Shown piece by piece: positions 1 to 8,608 of a stretch of DNA of 64,000 bases. The notes under the pieces were generated by a model, which saw only the letters and a list, made by a program, of their open reading frames with translations, was not told the DNA's origin and searched no databases. The position numbers and the translations under genes were made by a program. How positions within the stretch are numbered: position 1 is the stretch's first letter; each line of letters opens with the position of its first letter. This DNA comes from an uncultured Lachnospiraceae bacterium (lineage in GTDB: Bacteria; Bacillota; Clostridia; Lachnospirales; Lachnospiraceae): the NCBI GenBank assembly GCA_910577645.1, contig CAJTOL010000003.1, positions 1-64,000 of the forward strand, given 5' to 3'.

Positions 1-689
1 TCACTCATCTCACACATAACTTTAAGACCTCCTTCTTCGCATTTCAGAAAATGGATCCGCTTAGATAACTCTCCCTGGCTCATATCTTCCGGATCTGTCG
101 TTTTAAAATATTTCATTAATTGGGATACTTCTGTCCCATCCTCTATCTCTGCATTCACATAGGTTACATGGATTCCATCCTCATATGTTATTTCCGTTCC
201 TTTAAATCGCTTCTCTACCTCATACATCGTTTTCCCGGCCTTCCACAAATCCGTCTCACTAATGTATAAGATATGTACCTCCGGCAGTTGGTTATAGTCT
301 TTTCCTTTAACCAGATATTCGCTGTCTATCATGGCTCCGTAAAATCTGGTCCGTCTGGCATGGTCTACTGCCTCTGACTTTTGGATCTCAATATTGTAAA
401 TTCTCTTTTCTCCATCCTCCGCCAAAACATCAAGAACCGCGTCGTGGGAATTTATTTTAGAAATACGATACTGGGTACGAACTTCTTTTACCACTAAATC
501 TTCAATCCTTGTCACAATTCTGAGCACATGCTGGCAGGCCAGTTTATCCTCAAGGGCAACTGTCATGAATGTGTTGCTTAAAAGGTTCAGGCTCCTGGCC
601 TCAGCTATCCTTCTTTCACGTTCTTTTATTCTGCTGTTCTGCTTATCTGAATCTATCTGCTGCTTTTGTCCTTTTATCACACGATCCAT
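1..689 (-). CDS. Rpn-family PD-(D/E)XK nuclease / transposase-like protein, C-terminus outside window
   Basis: An open minus-strand frame runs off the left edge. It starts at the ATG at 687-689 and reads MDRVIKGQKQQIDSDKQNSR and onward. Around residues 60-80 it contains a DAVLDVLAEDG...YNIEIQKS segment, the Asp...Glu-x-Gln core of the PD-(D/E)XK nuclease family transposases (Rpn/RpnC-like), followed by RTRFYGAMID and QLPEVHILYI. These proteins are abundant in Lachnospiraceae genomes; a DNA endonuclease role in RecA-independent recombination is known for E. coli Rpn. At least 229 residues are visible. Another Rpn-like gene, frameshifted, lies at 12264-13134. Confidence 0.8.
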   Translation of the reverse strand, partial: MDRVIKGQKQQIDSDKQNSRIKERERRIAEARSLNLLSNTFMTVALEDKLACQHVLRIVTRIEDLVVKEVRTQYRISKINSHDAVLDVLAEDGEKRIYNIEIQKSEAVDHARRTRFYGAMIDSEYLVKGKDYNQLPEVHILYISETDLWKAGKTMYEVEKRFKGTEITYEDGIHVTYVNAEIEDGTEVSQLMKYFKTTDPEDMSQGELSKRIHFLKCEEGGLKVMCEMS

Positions 690-751
690 CCCCCTTCTGT
701 AGCTTTATTATACGTCTCTCTATTCCAAAATGCAACGTTTCTTTTGACCCC

Positions 752-1471
752 TTATGCTGCCCTGCTTTTTGACTTTTTCAGGCCTTTCATTGCATCCTGG
801 TACATGTCAGATGTCATTTCCCTGATATCGTGGATATGGTAACGCTCTAACACTGCTTCCAGCGCTACTCCAGTCCGCTCTAATTCCTGTTCCAATGCCT
901 CCGTCCGGAACCTGCTCCCTGTGCTTTTCCCTTTTTTCTGCTCCTTTGTTCCCCCGTTTTCATAGGTATAAACTACCCTTCCCCCGGAATTTAAAAGGGA
1001 GAGGGAACAAATCGCCTTTTCTTTGTTATAATCAATAGAAGCGACTTGAAACCGTTCACTCGTATAGTATTTATCTCCCTTTTTCTGAATTTCTACCTCT
1101 CCTTCCGGAATCCAGATAAAAGGAGCCGTATAAAGCTCCCTTCCGATTCCCCAGTTAAAGCAGGCCCGTTTAAAGCTGTCAGAAGCCTGCCCCTTTTCCT
1201 TCTCTGCGTAACTTTCCGTCCCTACATCCTGTTTCCCAACCCACTGCCCCTTTTCGCTGTCCCACACTTCCACGGTACAAAACAGACAGCCGTTAATTAG
1301 CTGGTGGCTTCGTTTCCAGCCCAGAGGAGTATAGGTTTCATCTAATATCTTCTGGTCTACCCTGGCATCTTTAAATAGTAACAGGCTTAACCCCCTTTCA
1401 TTGATTATCCCAACTCTGCACTCAATTTCACTGGCCTGCAGGAATCGGATTCCTTTCGTTTCTTTGTCCAT
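752..1471 (-). CDS. Rad52/Sak-like single-strand annealing protein
   Basis: A 239-residue protein. Residues 80-120 carry EKGQASDSFKRACFNWGIGR followed by LYTAPFIWI, the signature of the Sak/Rad52-type phage annealing proteins, and the N-terminus ends a beta-strand with EVEVW-like TVEVWDSEKGQW. Such proteins anneal complementary single strands during recombination, usually together with an exonuclease; the next gene upstream is a YqaJ-type exonuclease. A C-terminal basic/alpha tail (KKGKSTGSRF, then KGLKKSKSRAA) follows the core. Function is inferred from motif resemblance and gene pairing. Confidence 0.72.
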   Translation of the reverse strand: MDKETKGIRFLQASEIECRVGIINERGLSLLLFKDARVDQKILDETYTPLGWKRSHQLINGCLFCTVEVWDSEKGQWVGKQDVGTESYAEKEKGQASDSFKRACFNWGIGRELYTAPFIWIPEGEVEIQKKGDKYYTSERFQVASIDYNKEKAICSLSLLNSGGRVVYTYENGGTKEQKKGKSTGSRFRTEALEQELERTGVALEAVLERYHIHDIREMTSDMYQDAMKGLKKSKSRAA

Positions 1472-1488
1472 GCCTGCCCTCCTTTCTC

Positions 1489-2418
1489 TTAAGCTGCCGT
1501 GATCTCAAAACGCCTGGAAGTCGTTTTCTTTAGGAACTGCTGATAAACCTCCGGCTGTTCTGCCCTCAGCCGTTTCGTATCTAACCGGTTGATTTCTATG
1601 TTAGGCCAGGACACACGGTATCTTTCACTGATTGCCGCCTCATTCCTTTCCATGTAGCAGCGTACCTCCTGCTCAATCCGGCTTTTCTCGGTTTCCAGAG
1701 CTTTCATCTCTTCTAAAATGGCATCCCTTCGGCTTAGCTTTTCGTCAAACCCGATTAGGGGAATCTTCGTCCCCTTCTTTGCTATGGGGAAATATGCTCC
1801 CAGCGCCTTTGTATAGGCACCCGTTCCGTCCGGCTCCGGCATCTGCCCCCTGGTTACATAGCAGTTCCAGAAATGTTCTTCTATCCCAATCAGGTTGGAG
1901 ATTAGCTTCTCTCCCCATACGATTTTCCGGTACTGGAAATCCATACCCAGAATCACCACCGCAATATACCAGGTCTTTTTTCCGGTGACCGCCATGTAAT
2001 GCAGGCATTGTAGCAGGTAGTGAACCGGTATCTGTCCGTCTTTCCATTGATCCGCCCCAAAAGCGTTGGCAGTCTTACACTCTAATCCTGCATCTTCCCC
2101 GATAATCAGCCGATCTACATCGGCAATCATAAAGGGATGCTCTGCGCTTCGGTACATCTGGTTGGAGCGGCGCACCTTTAATCCGGTTTTTTCTGTAAAT
2201 CGTTTGGCTACATATTCTTCCAAATCACGTCCCTGCCGCATGGCTTCGTTATCCTCTGTCTCCGGGGCCTCCCCTGTTTTATTGAAGTAGACATCTAAGG
2301 GGCTGCTGTAGGGATTTAATCCGCAGATTGCACCGGCATCAGACCCGCCTATGCCGGTTCTTCTTAATGAAAGCCAGTCCTCCCGGCTCATGTTTTTCGT
2401 TGATATTGTCTGATACAT
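1489..2418 (-). CDS. YqaJ-family recombinase/exonuclease
   Basis: A 309-residue protein from the chosen start at 2418, which has a GGACAGGAG ribosome site just upstream; an in-frame ATG 17 codons earlier has none. It shows the YqaJ (lambda-exonuclease fold) motifs: GIGGSDAGAICGLNPYSS near residue 20, YVAKRFTEKTG, MIADVDRL and GLECKTAN, the last supplying the metal-binding Glu and catalytic Lys, followed by YLLQCLHYMAVTG. It probably resects double-stranded ends to feed the Rad52-like annealing protein encoded 17 bp downstream. The pair is a typical phage/ICE recombination module. Confidence 0.88.
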   Translation of the reverse strand: MYQTISTKNMSREDWLSLRRTGIGGSDAGAICGLNPYSSPLDVYFNKTGEAPETEDNEAMRQGRDLEEYVAKRFTEKTGLKVRRSNQMYRSAEHPFMIADVDRLIIGEDAGLECKTANAFGADQWKDGQIPVHYLLQCLHYMAVTGKKTWYIAVVILGMDFQYRKIVWGEKLISNLIGIEEHFWNCYVTRGQMPEPDGTGAYTKALGAYFPIAKKGTKIPLIGFDEKLSRRDAILEEMKALETEKSRIEQEVRCYMERNEAAISERYRVSWPNIEINRLDTKRLRAEQPEVYQQFLKKTTSRRFEITAA

Positions 2419-2496
2419 CCTTACTCCTGTCCTTTCACATGAAAAACCTGTCATGGCTTTAGGTCCCATGACAGGCTCCTTTATCCCTGCACCTTT

Positions 2497-2532
2497 TTAC
2501 AGGTCAATCCGAATGATAATCTCGATCATCAT
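2497..2532 (-). other. possible 11-codon leader peptide
   Basis: A very strong ribosome site (GGGAGGTGAAG, 2533-2543) is followed directly by ATG and the short frame MMIEIIIRIDL ending in TAA at 2497-2499. It lies between the terminator after radC and the start of the YqaJ gene. It could be a leader peptide or just a vestigial start; no function is assigned. Confidence 0.35.
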
Positions 2533-2557
2533 CTTCACCTCCCTTCAAAGCTGCAGC

Positions 2558-2590
2558 AAAAGAAGGAGTACCCTTTCGGATACTCCCTGA
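2558..2590 (-). terminator. Rho-independent terminator after radC
   Basis: On the minus strand GGAGTA and TACTCC (stem 2565-2570 with 2581-2586) enclose a CCGAAAGG-type loop and are followed by TTCTTTT. It sits after the radC stop codon and separates radC from the YqaJ/Sak pair. Confidence 0.7.
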
Positions 2591-2639
2591 TTTTCTTTCT
2601 ATCTTCACTTATTTTTTATTCAACCCCATTTTTTCAGGT

Positions 2640-3170
2640 TCATGCGGCTGGTTTATCTCTGTCTGGATTTTCAGAAGGAATTTTTCCGTTTTCACGAAAA
2701 CTGTAATACCCGTATTCTCCAAGAATGATATGATCTAGCAGAGATATCCCCAAAATCCGACCGGCTTCCCAAAGCCGGTCGGTTAAAAGTTCATCCTCCC
2801 TGCTGGGTTTTGCATATCCTGAAGGGTGGTTATGGATACATATAATATAGGAAGAGTTGTTCACGATTGCTAATTTGAATAGCTCCTTCATGTCTACATA
2901 GCAGCAGTTCAGGCCCCCTACCATTGCAATCTCTAATGCCTGTACTTCCAGCTTTGTACTTAAGGTCAGCACCGCCACCATCTCCCTGTGGGCTTTGTCA
3001 AACAGCGGCCTTACCATCTCCGCTACCTCTGTAGAGGTACGAAACCGTTTCATTCCATAAAGGCACCGGCTCTCCCTTACCATTTCCAGATGTACAATTC
3101 CGATTTTCTTTCTGGGTATGGGGCGCGCCATCATGTCATCCAGAACGGCTTTCTGTGATACTTTCTGCAT
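2640..3170 (-). CDS. radC: RadC family JAB-domain protein
   Basis: A 176-residue protein with the JAMM/MPN+ metal centre HNHPSG at residues 113-118 followed by KPSREDELLT and DHIILG. Chromosomal RadC proteins are about 225 residues with an N-terminal helix-hairpin-helix; this one has only a short N-terminal stretch, as in RadC versions carried by plasmids and ICEs. The motif predicts a Zn-dependent isopeptidase/nuclease-like fold, but the biochemical role of RadC is unsettled. It sits between DUF932 and YqaJ/Sak genes, a common mobile-element recombination cassette. Confidence 0.9.
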   Translation of the reverse strand: MQKVSQKAVLDDMMARPIPRKKIGIVHLEMVRESRCLYGMKRFRTSTEVAEMVRPLFDKAHREMVAVLTLSTKLEVQALEIAMVGGLNCCYVDMKELFKLAIVNNSSYIICIHNHPSGYAKPSREDELLTDRLWEAGRILGISLLDHIILGEYGYYSFRENGKIPSENPDRDKPAA

Positions 3171-3203
3171 AACAGTTCCTCCTTTCTTAAGTTTGAATAT
3201 ACT

Positions 3204-4145
3204 TTATGCGGCGGCTTTTACCAGGTCAAAAGCCCGATCAATCATGGGGTTCCCATCTACTGTTTTGGCAAACAGGTTTTCCCGATAATTGACCCTCTCC
3301 TTTAAAGGCTTTGCATGAGTGGCAAAATCCGATACTGCATTTACCAGGCGGTAAGCGTTCTTTCCTACATGCTGCAAATCCGGCGCGTCAAAATACCGGG
3401 CCTTTAAGTCCTCTTTCATGCGGAGCAGGTTCTTTCTCTGTTGCTCAGTCGCATTGTCTAAAAGCGGGAAAAGGGTATCAATATACTCAAGCACCTGTCT
3501 GTCCGATAGCTTCTGCCGGTTCAGATGATCAATGGCCTTTCCAAGCTCTGCCATATACCGATCCGCATAAAGAAGCGTATTACGGGCATCCTCCATTTTT
3601 CCCCTTATATTCCCGGTATGGTTGGTAGACCAGCTTCGTTTCGCTGTTGTAAGAGCAAGATTTAACGTGTTCTGGCACACCACCCGGATAGGTGTCATAG
3701 CGGCTTTGATCGCCCCGGTTCCGTCATGGCTGTTCATAAAGACCAGGTATGGGGTAATCTCGTCTCCACTGATAATATACCTCTGGGGCAGCTTTGCCAG
3801 GAGCCAGGTCCTCCTGCCATTTTGCAGGCTGCCTGCCGTTTCATAAGTAATGCCCTCGCCTAGCAGGGAATCTGTAAAGGCGAAGGCATCTTCGTTCTGG
3901 ACAACCTTGTAGCGGTCAGTGACAACGCCAAGAACCTGATTGTCGCTGTCTCTTAAATTTGCTTTGAATCCGGGAACCGGAATCTCGTCATAGGTAAGAA
4001 GGGGCTTCTGGATCACCTGCCAGTCAAGCCCTGCCAGAGACAGAGCGGCGGCGGATGTGGGAGCCTCCATAACCTGGGTGCCCAGGCCGTGCCAGGGTTT
4101 GGTTCTGGTGTAAAACATGGTTTCAACATTTGCTGACATATACAT
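3204..4145 (-). CDS. DUF932 phage/plasmid-like protein (TIGR03299 type)
   Basis: A 313-residue protein with family features: N-terminal FYTRTKPWHGLG, then VVTDRYKVVQNEDAF, a central YLVFMNSHDGTGAIKAAMTP and RVVCQNTLNLAL. DUF932 proteins occur on plasmids, phages and ICEs beside recombination genes; their biochemical role is unknown. It is the first gene of the minus-strand cassette that continues with radC 33 bp downstream. No promoter was assigned in the AT-rich stretch upstream (4150-4220). Confidence 0.9.
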   Translation of the reverse strand: MYMSANVETMFYTRTKPWHGLGTQVMEAPTSAAALSLAGLDWQVIQKPLLTYDEIPVPGFKANLRDSDNQVLGVVTDRYKVVQNEDAFAFTDSLLGEGITYETAGSLQNGRRTWLLAKLPQRYIISGDEITPYLVFMNSHDGTGAIKAAMTPIRVVCQNTLNLALTTAKRSWSTNHTGNIRGKMEDARNTLLYADRYMAELGKAIDHLNRQKLSDRQVLEYIDTLFPLLDNATEQQRKNLLRMKEDLKARYFDAPDLQHVGKNAYRLVNAVSDFATHAKPLKERVNYRENLFAKTVDGNPMIDRAFDLVKAAA

Positions 4146-4233
4146 TACCTCCTCGAAATTGATTTCCTTATTGGTTTCAAAGATATAATATATAAGTGAA
4201 AATTGGCATTTTTACAGAATGGGGGTGATGCCT

Positions 4234-4323
4234 ATGAAAAATCATTTTGATTTTAAGGATTTAATGACCTTTGGTCTTTTCCTTTTGGCATTGCTTACAT
4301 TCGTTTTTACGTTTTGTAAGTAA
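4234..4323 (+). CDS. small holin-like hydrophobic peptide, candidate type I toxin
   Basis: A 29-residue peptide, MKNHFDFKDLMTFGLFLLAL and onward to FTFCK, with a GGGGGTGATG ribosome site. A short polar N-terminus, one transmembrane helix (about residues 10-26) and a lysine end match the 'putative holin-like toxin' (Hol_Tox) peptides of Firmicutes. An alternative ATG lies two codons upstream. The gene is followed immediately by two hairpins (4334-4417), the usual layout of loci where an antisense RNA is made from the opposite strand. Toxicity and the antisense RNA are inferences. Confidence 0.62.
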   Translation: MKNHFDFKDLMTFGLFLLALLTFVFTFCK

Positions 4324-4333
4324 CCACACATAG

Positions 4334-4417
4334 AAAAACCACCCCTAAACTTTGACTGAGTACGGGGTGGATTTTTCTATTTCGCATTTTTGGTCAACCC
4401 ACCTTGTGGGCGGGTTG
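4334..4417. terminator. paired hairpins after the toxin-like gene (bidirectional terminator / antisense RNA region)
   Basis: Hairpin one pairs CCACCCC (4339-4345) with GGGGTGG (4364-4370), with an A-run before and a T-run after, so it can stop transcripts on both strands. Hairpin two pairs CAACCC (4395-4400) with GGGTTG (4412-4417). On the minus strand a TATATT box near 4433-4438 could start an antisense RNA reading towards the toxin gene. From 4418 to 4675 no further gene is seen. Confidence 0.55.
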
Positions 4418-4675
4418 TTCCTCTTTATATGTCTAATATAACATGCCTCTCCTATTTTTCAAGAAGAAAATCTTTTCCATTACAATTCTATATTCATGGA
4501 AATATAGGTCTTATACGCTTTTATCACATCCAGGAAACACTGGATTTATAAGCATTTCAAGCCTTTTTACTTCTCAAGACTTTTCATCGTCGGGAACAAT
4601 AAGGGCTTGTTACTTTCGTTCCCCTGCATTAATCCGCACATTATTTGTTTTGATTGGTACAGAAATGGTACAAAA

Positions 4676-5104
4676 TCAACCTGTCAAATCATCTAAGGTC
4701 AGGCACAGAATTTCTCTTTCCTGCCTGAGCTGCTTGTCATTTGTAAGGAACAAATTGCAAGCAGTTTCTATTGCTGACGCAATCTGTAATGCATCCATTG
4801 CTTTAAAATGTGGATACTTCCCTCGCAGCTTTGCAGCTTCCCTAGCAATTTCCTTATCAATGTTGATAATCCGTATCCCCATATTGGAAATAAAGCTTTC
4901 AAAGTTTTCAATCAACTCCGTTTTATTCTGACGATACGGATATACCAAATATTCTTCGTAAGTTACTGCTGATGTCACAATATCCACATCTCGCTCACAG
5001 CAATCTTGGAAAAAGGCTTTCATTTTTTCAAAATACTGTTCGTTTCTCTCAAGATAATAAATAAGCGGAGCTGTATCAACAAATACCTTCTTAAACTCGG
5101 TCAT
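4676..5104 (-). CDS. PIN-domain toxin (VapC-like)
   Basis: A 142-residue PIN-domain protein starting at MTEFKKVFVDTAPLIYYLE; an upstream in-frame ATG would overlap the antitoxin much more. PIN acidic residues are visible: Asp in FVDTAP, Glu in VTYEEYL, Asp in KAMDALQIASA, and TND near the end. PIN toxins are Mg-dependent RNases that usually cut tRNA or rRNA. The start overlaps the end of the antitoxin gene by 14 bp, indicating translational coupling and a single transcript. Confidence 0.85.
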   Translation of the reverse strand: MTEFKKVFVDTAPLIYYLERNEQYFEKMKAFFQDCCERDVDIVTSAVTYEEYLVYPYRQNKTELIENFESFISNMGIRIINIDKEIAREAAKLRGKYPHFKAMDALQIASAIETACNLFLTNDKQLRQEREILCLTLDDLTG

Positions 5105-5312
5105 TGTTCCGAAGCCCTCTAACATATTCATCTGCATTCTGTCCTCGCTCTGTAGGAATGACAAATTTATCTAAGTCTATATTCCTACGCTTTCTTTTTC
5201 CATATGGAAAATCCAAAATTGTCACGATTACATCATTGCCTTCATATGCTCGTATGTTTTCATCTTCAACAATCACAGTATTTCCCTGTATAATGCCCTT
5301 TAATGCCAGCAT
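5091..5312 (-). CDS. antitoxin of the PIN-domain pair
   Basis: A 73-residue protein, MLALKGIIQGNTVIVEDENI and onward, with an N-terminal strand pattern like AbrB/DUF2281-type antitoxins that accompany PIN toxins in Clostridia, then a basic patch KRKRRN. The start chosen has GGAGGA 7-8 bp upstream; a second ATG lies two codons earlier. It is the first gene of the toxin-antitoxin operon. Assignment rests mainly on its position and size. Confidence 0.7.
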   Translation of the reverse strand: MLALKGIIQGNTVIVEDENIRAYEGNDVIVTILDFPYGKRKRRNIDLDKFVIPTERGQNADEYVRGLRNNDRV

Positions 5313-5318
5313 AGTCAT

Positions 5319-5635
5319 TCCTCCACATAATTTTTAGATACTTCTAGTATTCATATATAGTATACCAAAATCCCACTGGAATTAGAAGTCCTAATTTATC
5401 TCCGATAGCGACAATTTACTTTCGGAAACAAAAGGATAGAATTCACCCATATGGCAAAATTAAGAATACTGCAGATCTGCTCTAATTCCAGCTCTGCTTT
5501 CCAGTACTGGTTATCCACATTGGTTTTGTCCTACTGTAAACTCCGCAACCTTCCCCAACTGGATCAAGCTGAATTTATCAACCTGATCCGAACCCACATC
5601 TCCAGCATGAAAGCATCAAGCATGAAAATCTGCAT
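5319..5635. other. gene-free stretch
   Basis: No convincing gene is seen. A plus-strand frame at 5451-5651 has a poorly placed ribosome site and no recognisable motif, and overlaps the end of the next gene. The part near 5320-5390 is AT-rich and probably holds the promoter of the antitoxin-toxin operon. Confidence 0.5.
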
Positions 5636-8242
5636 CTATTGCCGCAAATAAAACCCATCTGCCCATCCTCCGCTGGGCAAGGTTTCCACTTGGATTCCTG
5701 TCTCTGTAATTGAATATACAACTTCCTGTACTAAGGCTCCATCATAATAATACGGATCAGAAACCTGGGTTTTTTCGGAATCTCTGTAAGATAATACCTT
5801 AGTATCCGTCCGCCAGCCTTCCTCACTATATCCCACAAATGTCAATACAACACCAAAATCATCTGCTGATGAAACGGTGATAGCCTGGTCATCCTCCGCG
5901 ATATAAGTTCCCGTCCAGCTTACATTGGATGATGTCCCTGTTCCTTCTGCTGCTTTTATTAAATCCAGATTTGCTTTTTCATATTCATTAAGCACGGAAT
6001 CATCAAACTCATCTGCTGAAAGATATCCATAGTACCATGACTTTGAACTGAAATACTCTCTTAAGTCATCTGTCTCATACATACGCCCATGTTTCGCATA
6101 TATTTCATTCCGGGCTAAGCGAAGAGTTGCCTTATCTAATCCAGCTAAATCATCAAAAGTTAAATATCTGCTGCTGCTTTCTGGTAAGATATACTCACTT
6201 TCATCTCCTTGATAATACGTGAATTCCATGTCATTGGTATCTTTCTCAAAGTAGCAGCCACTCCCCATCTGCTCCTTATCGTCTTCCCAATATAAGTATC
6301 CGTCATCCGCTATGTATATAGCGCCAGTTCCGTCTGTATACTGAACATCTTCGTTGCTGCTGCCGTCATCATTATAATGGATATATGTTAATGTGCAGTC
6401 ATTAAATTGGATCTTATCACTTTTACTATCATATGTTCCTGTCATAGACCATTCTGCACTGTCAAACGCTCCGCTGCCCCAGTTGATTGTAATTAACAGC
6501 TCGTCGCTGATTTTTATAATATCCATATAGCAACGCTGGCTGTTTAAATCCCACCAAGTCCCTTCATAAGGCTCTATCTTCTGTTCAACATCCGTATTAC
6601 TGAAACTTCCTTCTCTTTCATATGTATCATCTATGCCAAAAAAGTAATCTCCATCTGTATCCTTAAGCCCAGCCATATAATCATCTCTTAAATCTGGTAC
6701 TTCTTTTGGACGAAACGCAGCTCCCCATGATTTTACTGAAGTCCAGTTTGTCACAACAGCCACCAGCATAACCAAAAAAATAGCTGCTGAAAGTCCCTCA
6801 TTGATTGTTTTACGTAGCTTTATATCATCTCCTTTATCCCAGACTAATGCTTTCTCTATCTTCTTAATAACTCCTGGAGACCATAAAAATGCTGCTGTTG
6901 CTAATAACAGCATAATTAAAGCCAGCCAATATCCAAATTCAAATTTCACTTGGCAGCCTATCTCTTTTATATCATTCCATTTACTGCTAAGCGAGATACT
7001 TTGTAAAAGAAGAGCCGCTACCCCTGTCAGGCAGCTCATACCAATTACCGTTTTAGCCTCAGTCGCAACCCATGCCGCCGCCATAATTGTGAGAATCAGA
7101 ACTACGACTTTATTCATTGTGTCTTCTGGGGTAAGCTCGTATAGTTCCATCTCATCCTCTGTCATCCCCAAATCACCTGCCAATTCATAACCGCTTGATG
7201 ATATAATTGTCTCACTTCCACACGAAACGGTACAAAAGGGTAGAAAAAATGAGGCAAACGCTATTAATAAAGCAATTTTGAATCCTATTTTGATCCTTTC
7301 TCGTTTTACATTTTTTTCTTCCTTTACACTTCCTCCGGCCTCACTTGTTACGGTTTCAACCATATTTTTTTCTGCTGCCGCCATATTTCTTGCTTCAGCT
7401 GGATTTTCTTTCTTATCTGGAATTATCCGGAAAATTTCGCGTTCTATTTTCTGTGCGGATCCCTTCCCAAACGTATGTAATTTTATTGTCTTTTCTGAGG
7501 TTTTTATTCTAAGTTGTTCTCCCCAGAACACCCCTTTCAAAGCGTTTCCTGGTCTTGTTGCCTCTGTTGATGAAATTTCTGATAAATAACAGCTCTTAAT
7601 TTTAGGCTTTAACCAATAAGACTGCACAAATTTAATAACCCTTTCATTTGTCAATACCAAAAATTCCTTAACATAAAAACTTCCATTTCTTATCATCACA
7701 CTTGCAAAATTGTGATGGACGATATGGCGCAGAGCTACAATTTTTTCTTTCTGATTTAAATAAGGATATACATGTTTTGTGAAAATCTTTGAGTCATAGT
7801 AATCCAAAACTCTTTTGCTATCCGCATCCCTGCTTGCAAGCTGCATCAGTTCCTCTAAAAATTCCTCTTTACTTTGAGGCACAAAAAACTTCTCTTCTGC
7901 TTCTTGCTTCTGCTCGTAGTCATCAGAGTCTGTAGCCTTACTTTCCTCATTTCCCTGAGTGCCTAAAACTACCGCTTCCCCTTTTACATCTGTGTCAGTC
8001 TCATCTTCTTTTCCATTCGTACCGCTGGCTAACTTGTCTTCTTCCATCGGCTCATTCTTTTTAAGTTCCTTTATTTCTCCACTCACATTCCCAATCACTG
8101 GTTTTCCGCAAGACGGGCAAAACTTCACCTCTCCAGTTAATTCCTCCCCACATTCCGTACAATATAATTTTACTTTTTCCCCGCACTGAGGGCAAAACTT
8201 AACTGCCGCCTCTAATTCCGCTCCACATTTTTTACACTTCAT
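5636..8242 (-). CDS. zinc-ribbon / PH-like / membrane protein with extracellular YARHG domain
   Basis: An 868-residue multi-domain protein. Residues 1-50 hold two zinc ribbons (CKKC, CPQC, CTEC, CPSC). An acidic linker leads to a region (about 115-290) with FLVLTNERVIKFVQSY and EQLRIKTSEKTIKLHTFG, which resembles bacterial PH-like domains. Several membrane helices follow (about 320-520). The outer part contains a YARHG domain (LDKATLRLARNEIYAKHGR, then YFSSKSWYYG) and a C-terminal beta-rich domain. The layout suggests a cell-envelope sensor or scaffold with cytoplasmic zinc ribbons. It overlaps the next minus-strand gene by 11 bp or less and lies in an operon with two other small membrane proteins. 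Function unknown. Confidence 0.82.
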   Translation of the reverse strand: MKCKKCGAELEAAVKFCPQCGEKVKLYCTECGEELTGEVKFCPSCGKPVIGNVSGEIKELKKNEPMEEDKLASGTNGKEDETDTDVKGEAVVLGTQGNEESKATDSDDYEQKQEAEEKFFVPQSKEEFLEELMQLASRDADSKRVLDYYDSKIFTKHVYPYLNQKEKIVALRHIVHHNFASVMIRNGSFYVKEFLVLTNERVIKFVQSYWLKPKIKSCYLSEISSTEATRPGNALKGVFWGEQLRIKTSEKTIKLHTFGKGSAQKIEREIFRIIPDKKENPAEARNMAAAEKNMVETVTSEAGGSVKEEKNVKRERIKIGFKIALLIAFASFFLPFCTVSCGSETIISSSGYELAGDLGMTEDEMELYELTPEDTMNKVVVLILTIMAAAWVATEAKTVIGMSCLTGVAALLLQSISLSSKWNDIKEIGCQVKFEFGYWLALIMLLLATAAFLWSPGVIKKIEKALVWDKGDDIKLRKTINEGLSAAIFLVMLVAVVTNWTSVKSWGAAFRPKEVPDLRDDYMAGLKDTDGDYFFGIDDTYEREGSFSNTDVEQKIEPYEGTWWDLNSQRCYMDIIKISDELLITINWGSGAFDSAEWSMTGTYDSKSDKIQFNDCTLTYIHYNDDGSSNEDVQYTDGTGAIYIADDGYLYWEDDKEQMGSGCYFEKDTNDMEFTYYQGDESEYILPESSSRYLTFDDLAGLDKATLRLARNEIYAKHGRMYETDDLREYFSSKSWYYGYLSADEFDDSVLNEYEKANLDLIKAAEGTGTSSNVSWTGTYIAEDDQAITVSSADDFGVVLTFVGYSEEGWRTDTKVLSYRDSEKTQVSDPYYYDGALVQEVVYSITETGIQVETLPSGGWADGFYLRQ

Positions 8243-8603
8243 CTTTCTCCTCCTGCTTGTTTCTTATTGCCAATAAAAGACCTATCCCACCGCTAAAATA
8301 TGCCGCTATATCTCCTATATCACAGACAGAACTCTTTATATATAGCGGCGTTACAAATTCCCAGTAAGTTCCCGCTAATAAAAACAGCAGCATATATAAC
8401 GGGAGCGTTATTTCCCGCTTTAACCAAAACCTGCTTGCTGTACGAATTATAATACCGAATACAATACCGCCCATAATATCGTTAAAGTAGCACTGGATAA
8501 ATGGATGCATTTGGAACCTGCTTCGCCAATATTTATTCACTATGTATAAGCATAATGCCGCAAATAATATCCCACATTCCTTTCGATTTATATAACGTCT
8601 CAT
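8232..8603 (-). CDS. small integral membrane protein (VanZ-like appearance)
   Basis: A 123-residue protein from MRRYINRKE with four hydrophobic segments. The motif CYFNDIMGGIVFG and the later YWEFVTPLYIKSSVCDIGD resemble VanZ-like and related small membrane proteins that have a conserved Asp-containing loop. It starts right after the stop codon of the zinc-ribbon gene at 8609 and overlaps the following gene by a few bases, so the three are translationally coupled. Function unknown. Confidence 0.65.
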   Translation of the reverse strand: MRRYINRKECGILFAALCLYIVNKYWRSRFQMHPFIQCYFNDIMGGIVFGIIIRTASRFWLKREITLPLYMLLFLLAGTYWEFVTPLYIKSSVCDIGDIAAYFSGGIGLLLAIRNKQEEKDEV

Positions 8604-8608
8604 AATTC

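Noticed and set aside
5451..5651. 66-residue plus-strand frame
   Set aside because: No well-placed ribosome site and no recognisable pattern; it overlaps the end of the zinc-ribbon gene on the other strand.
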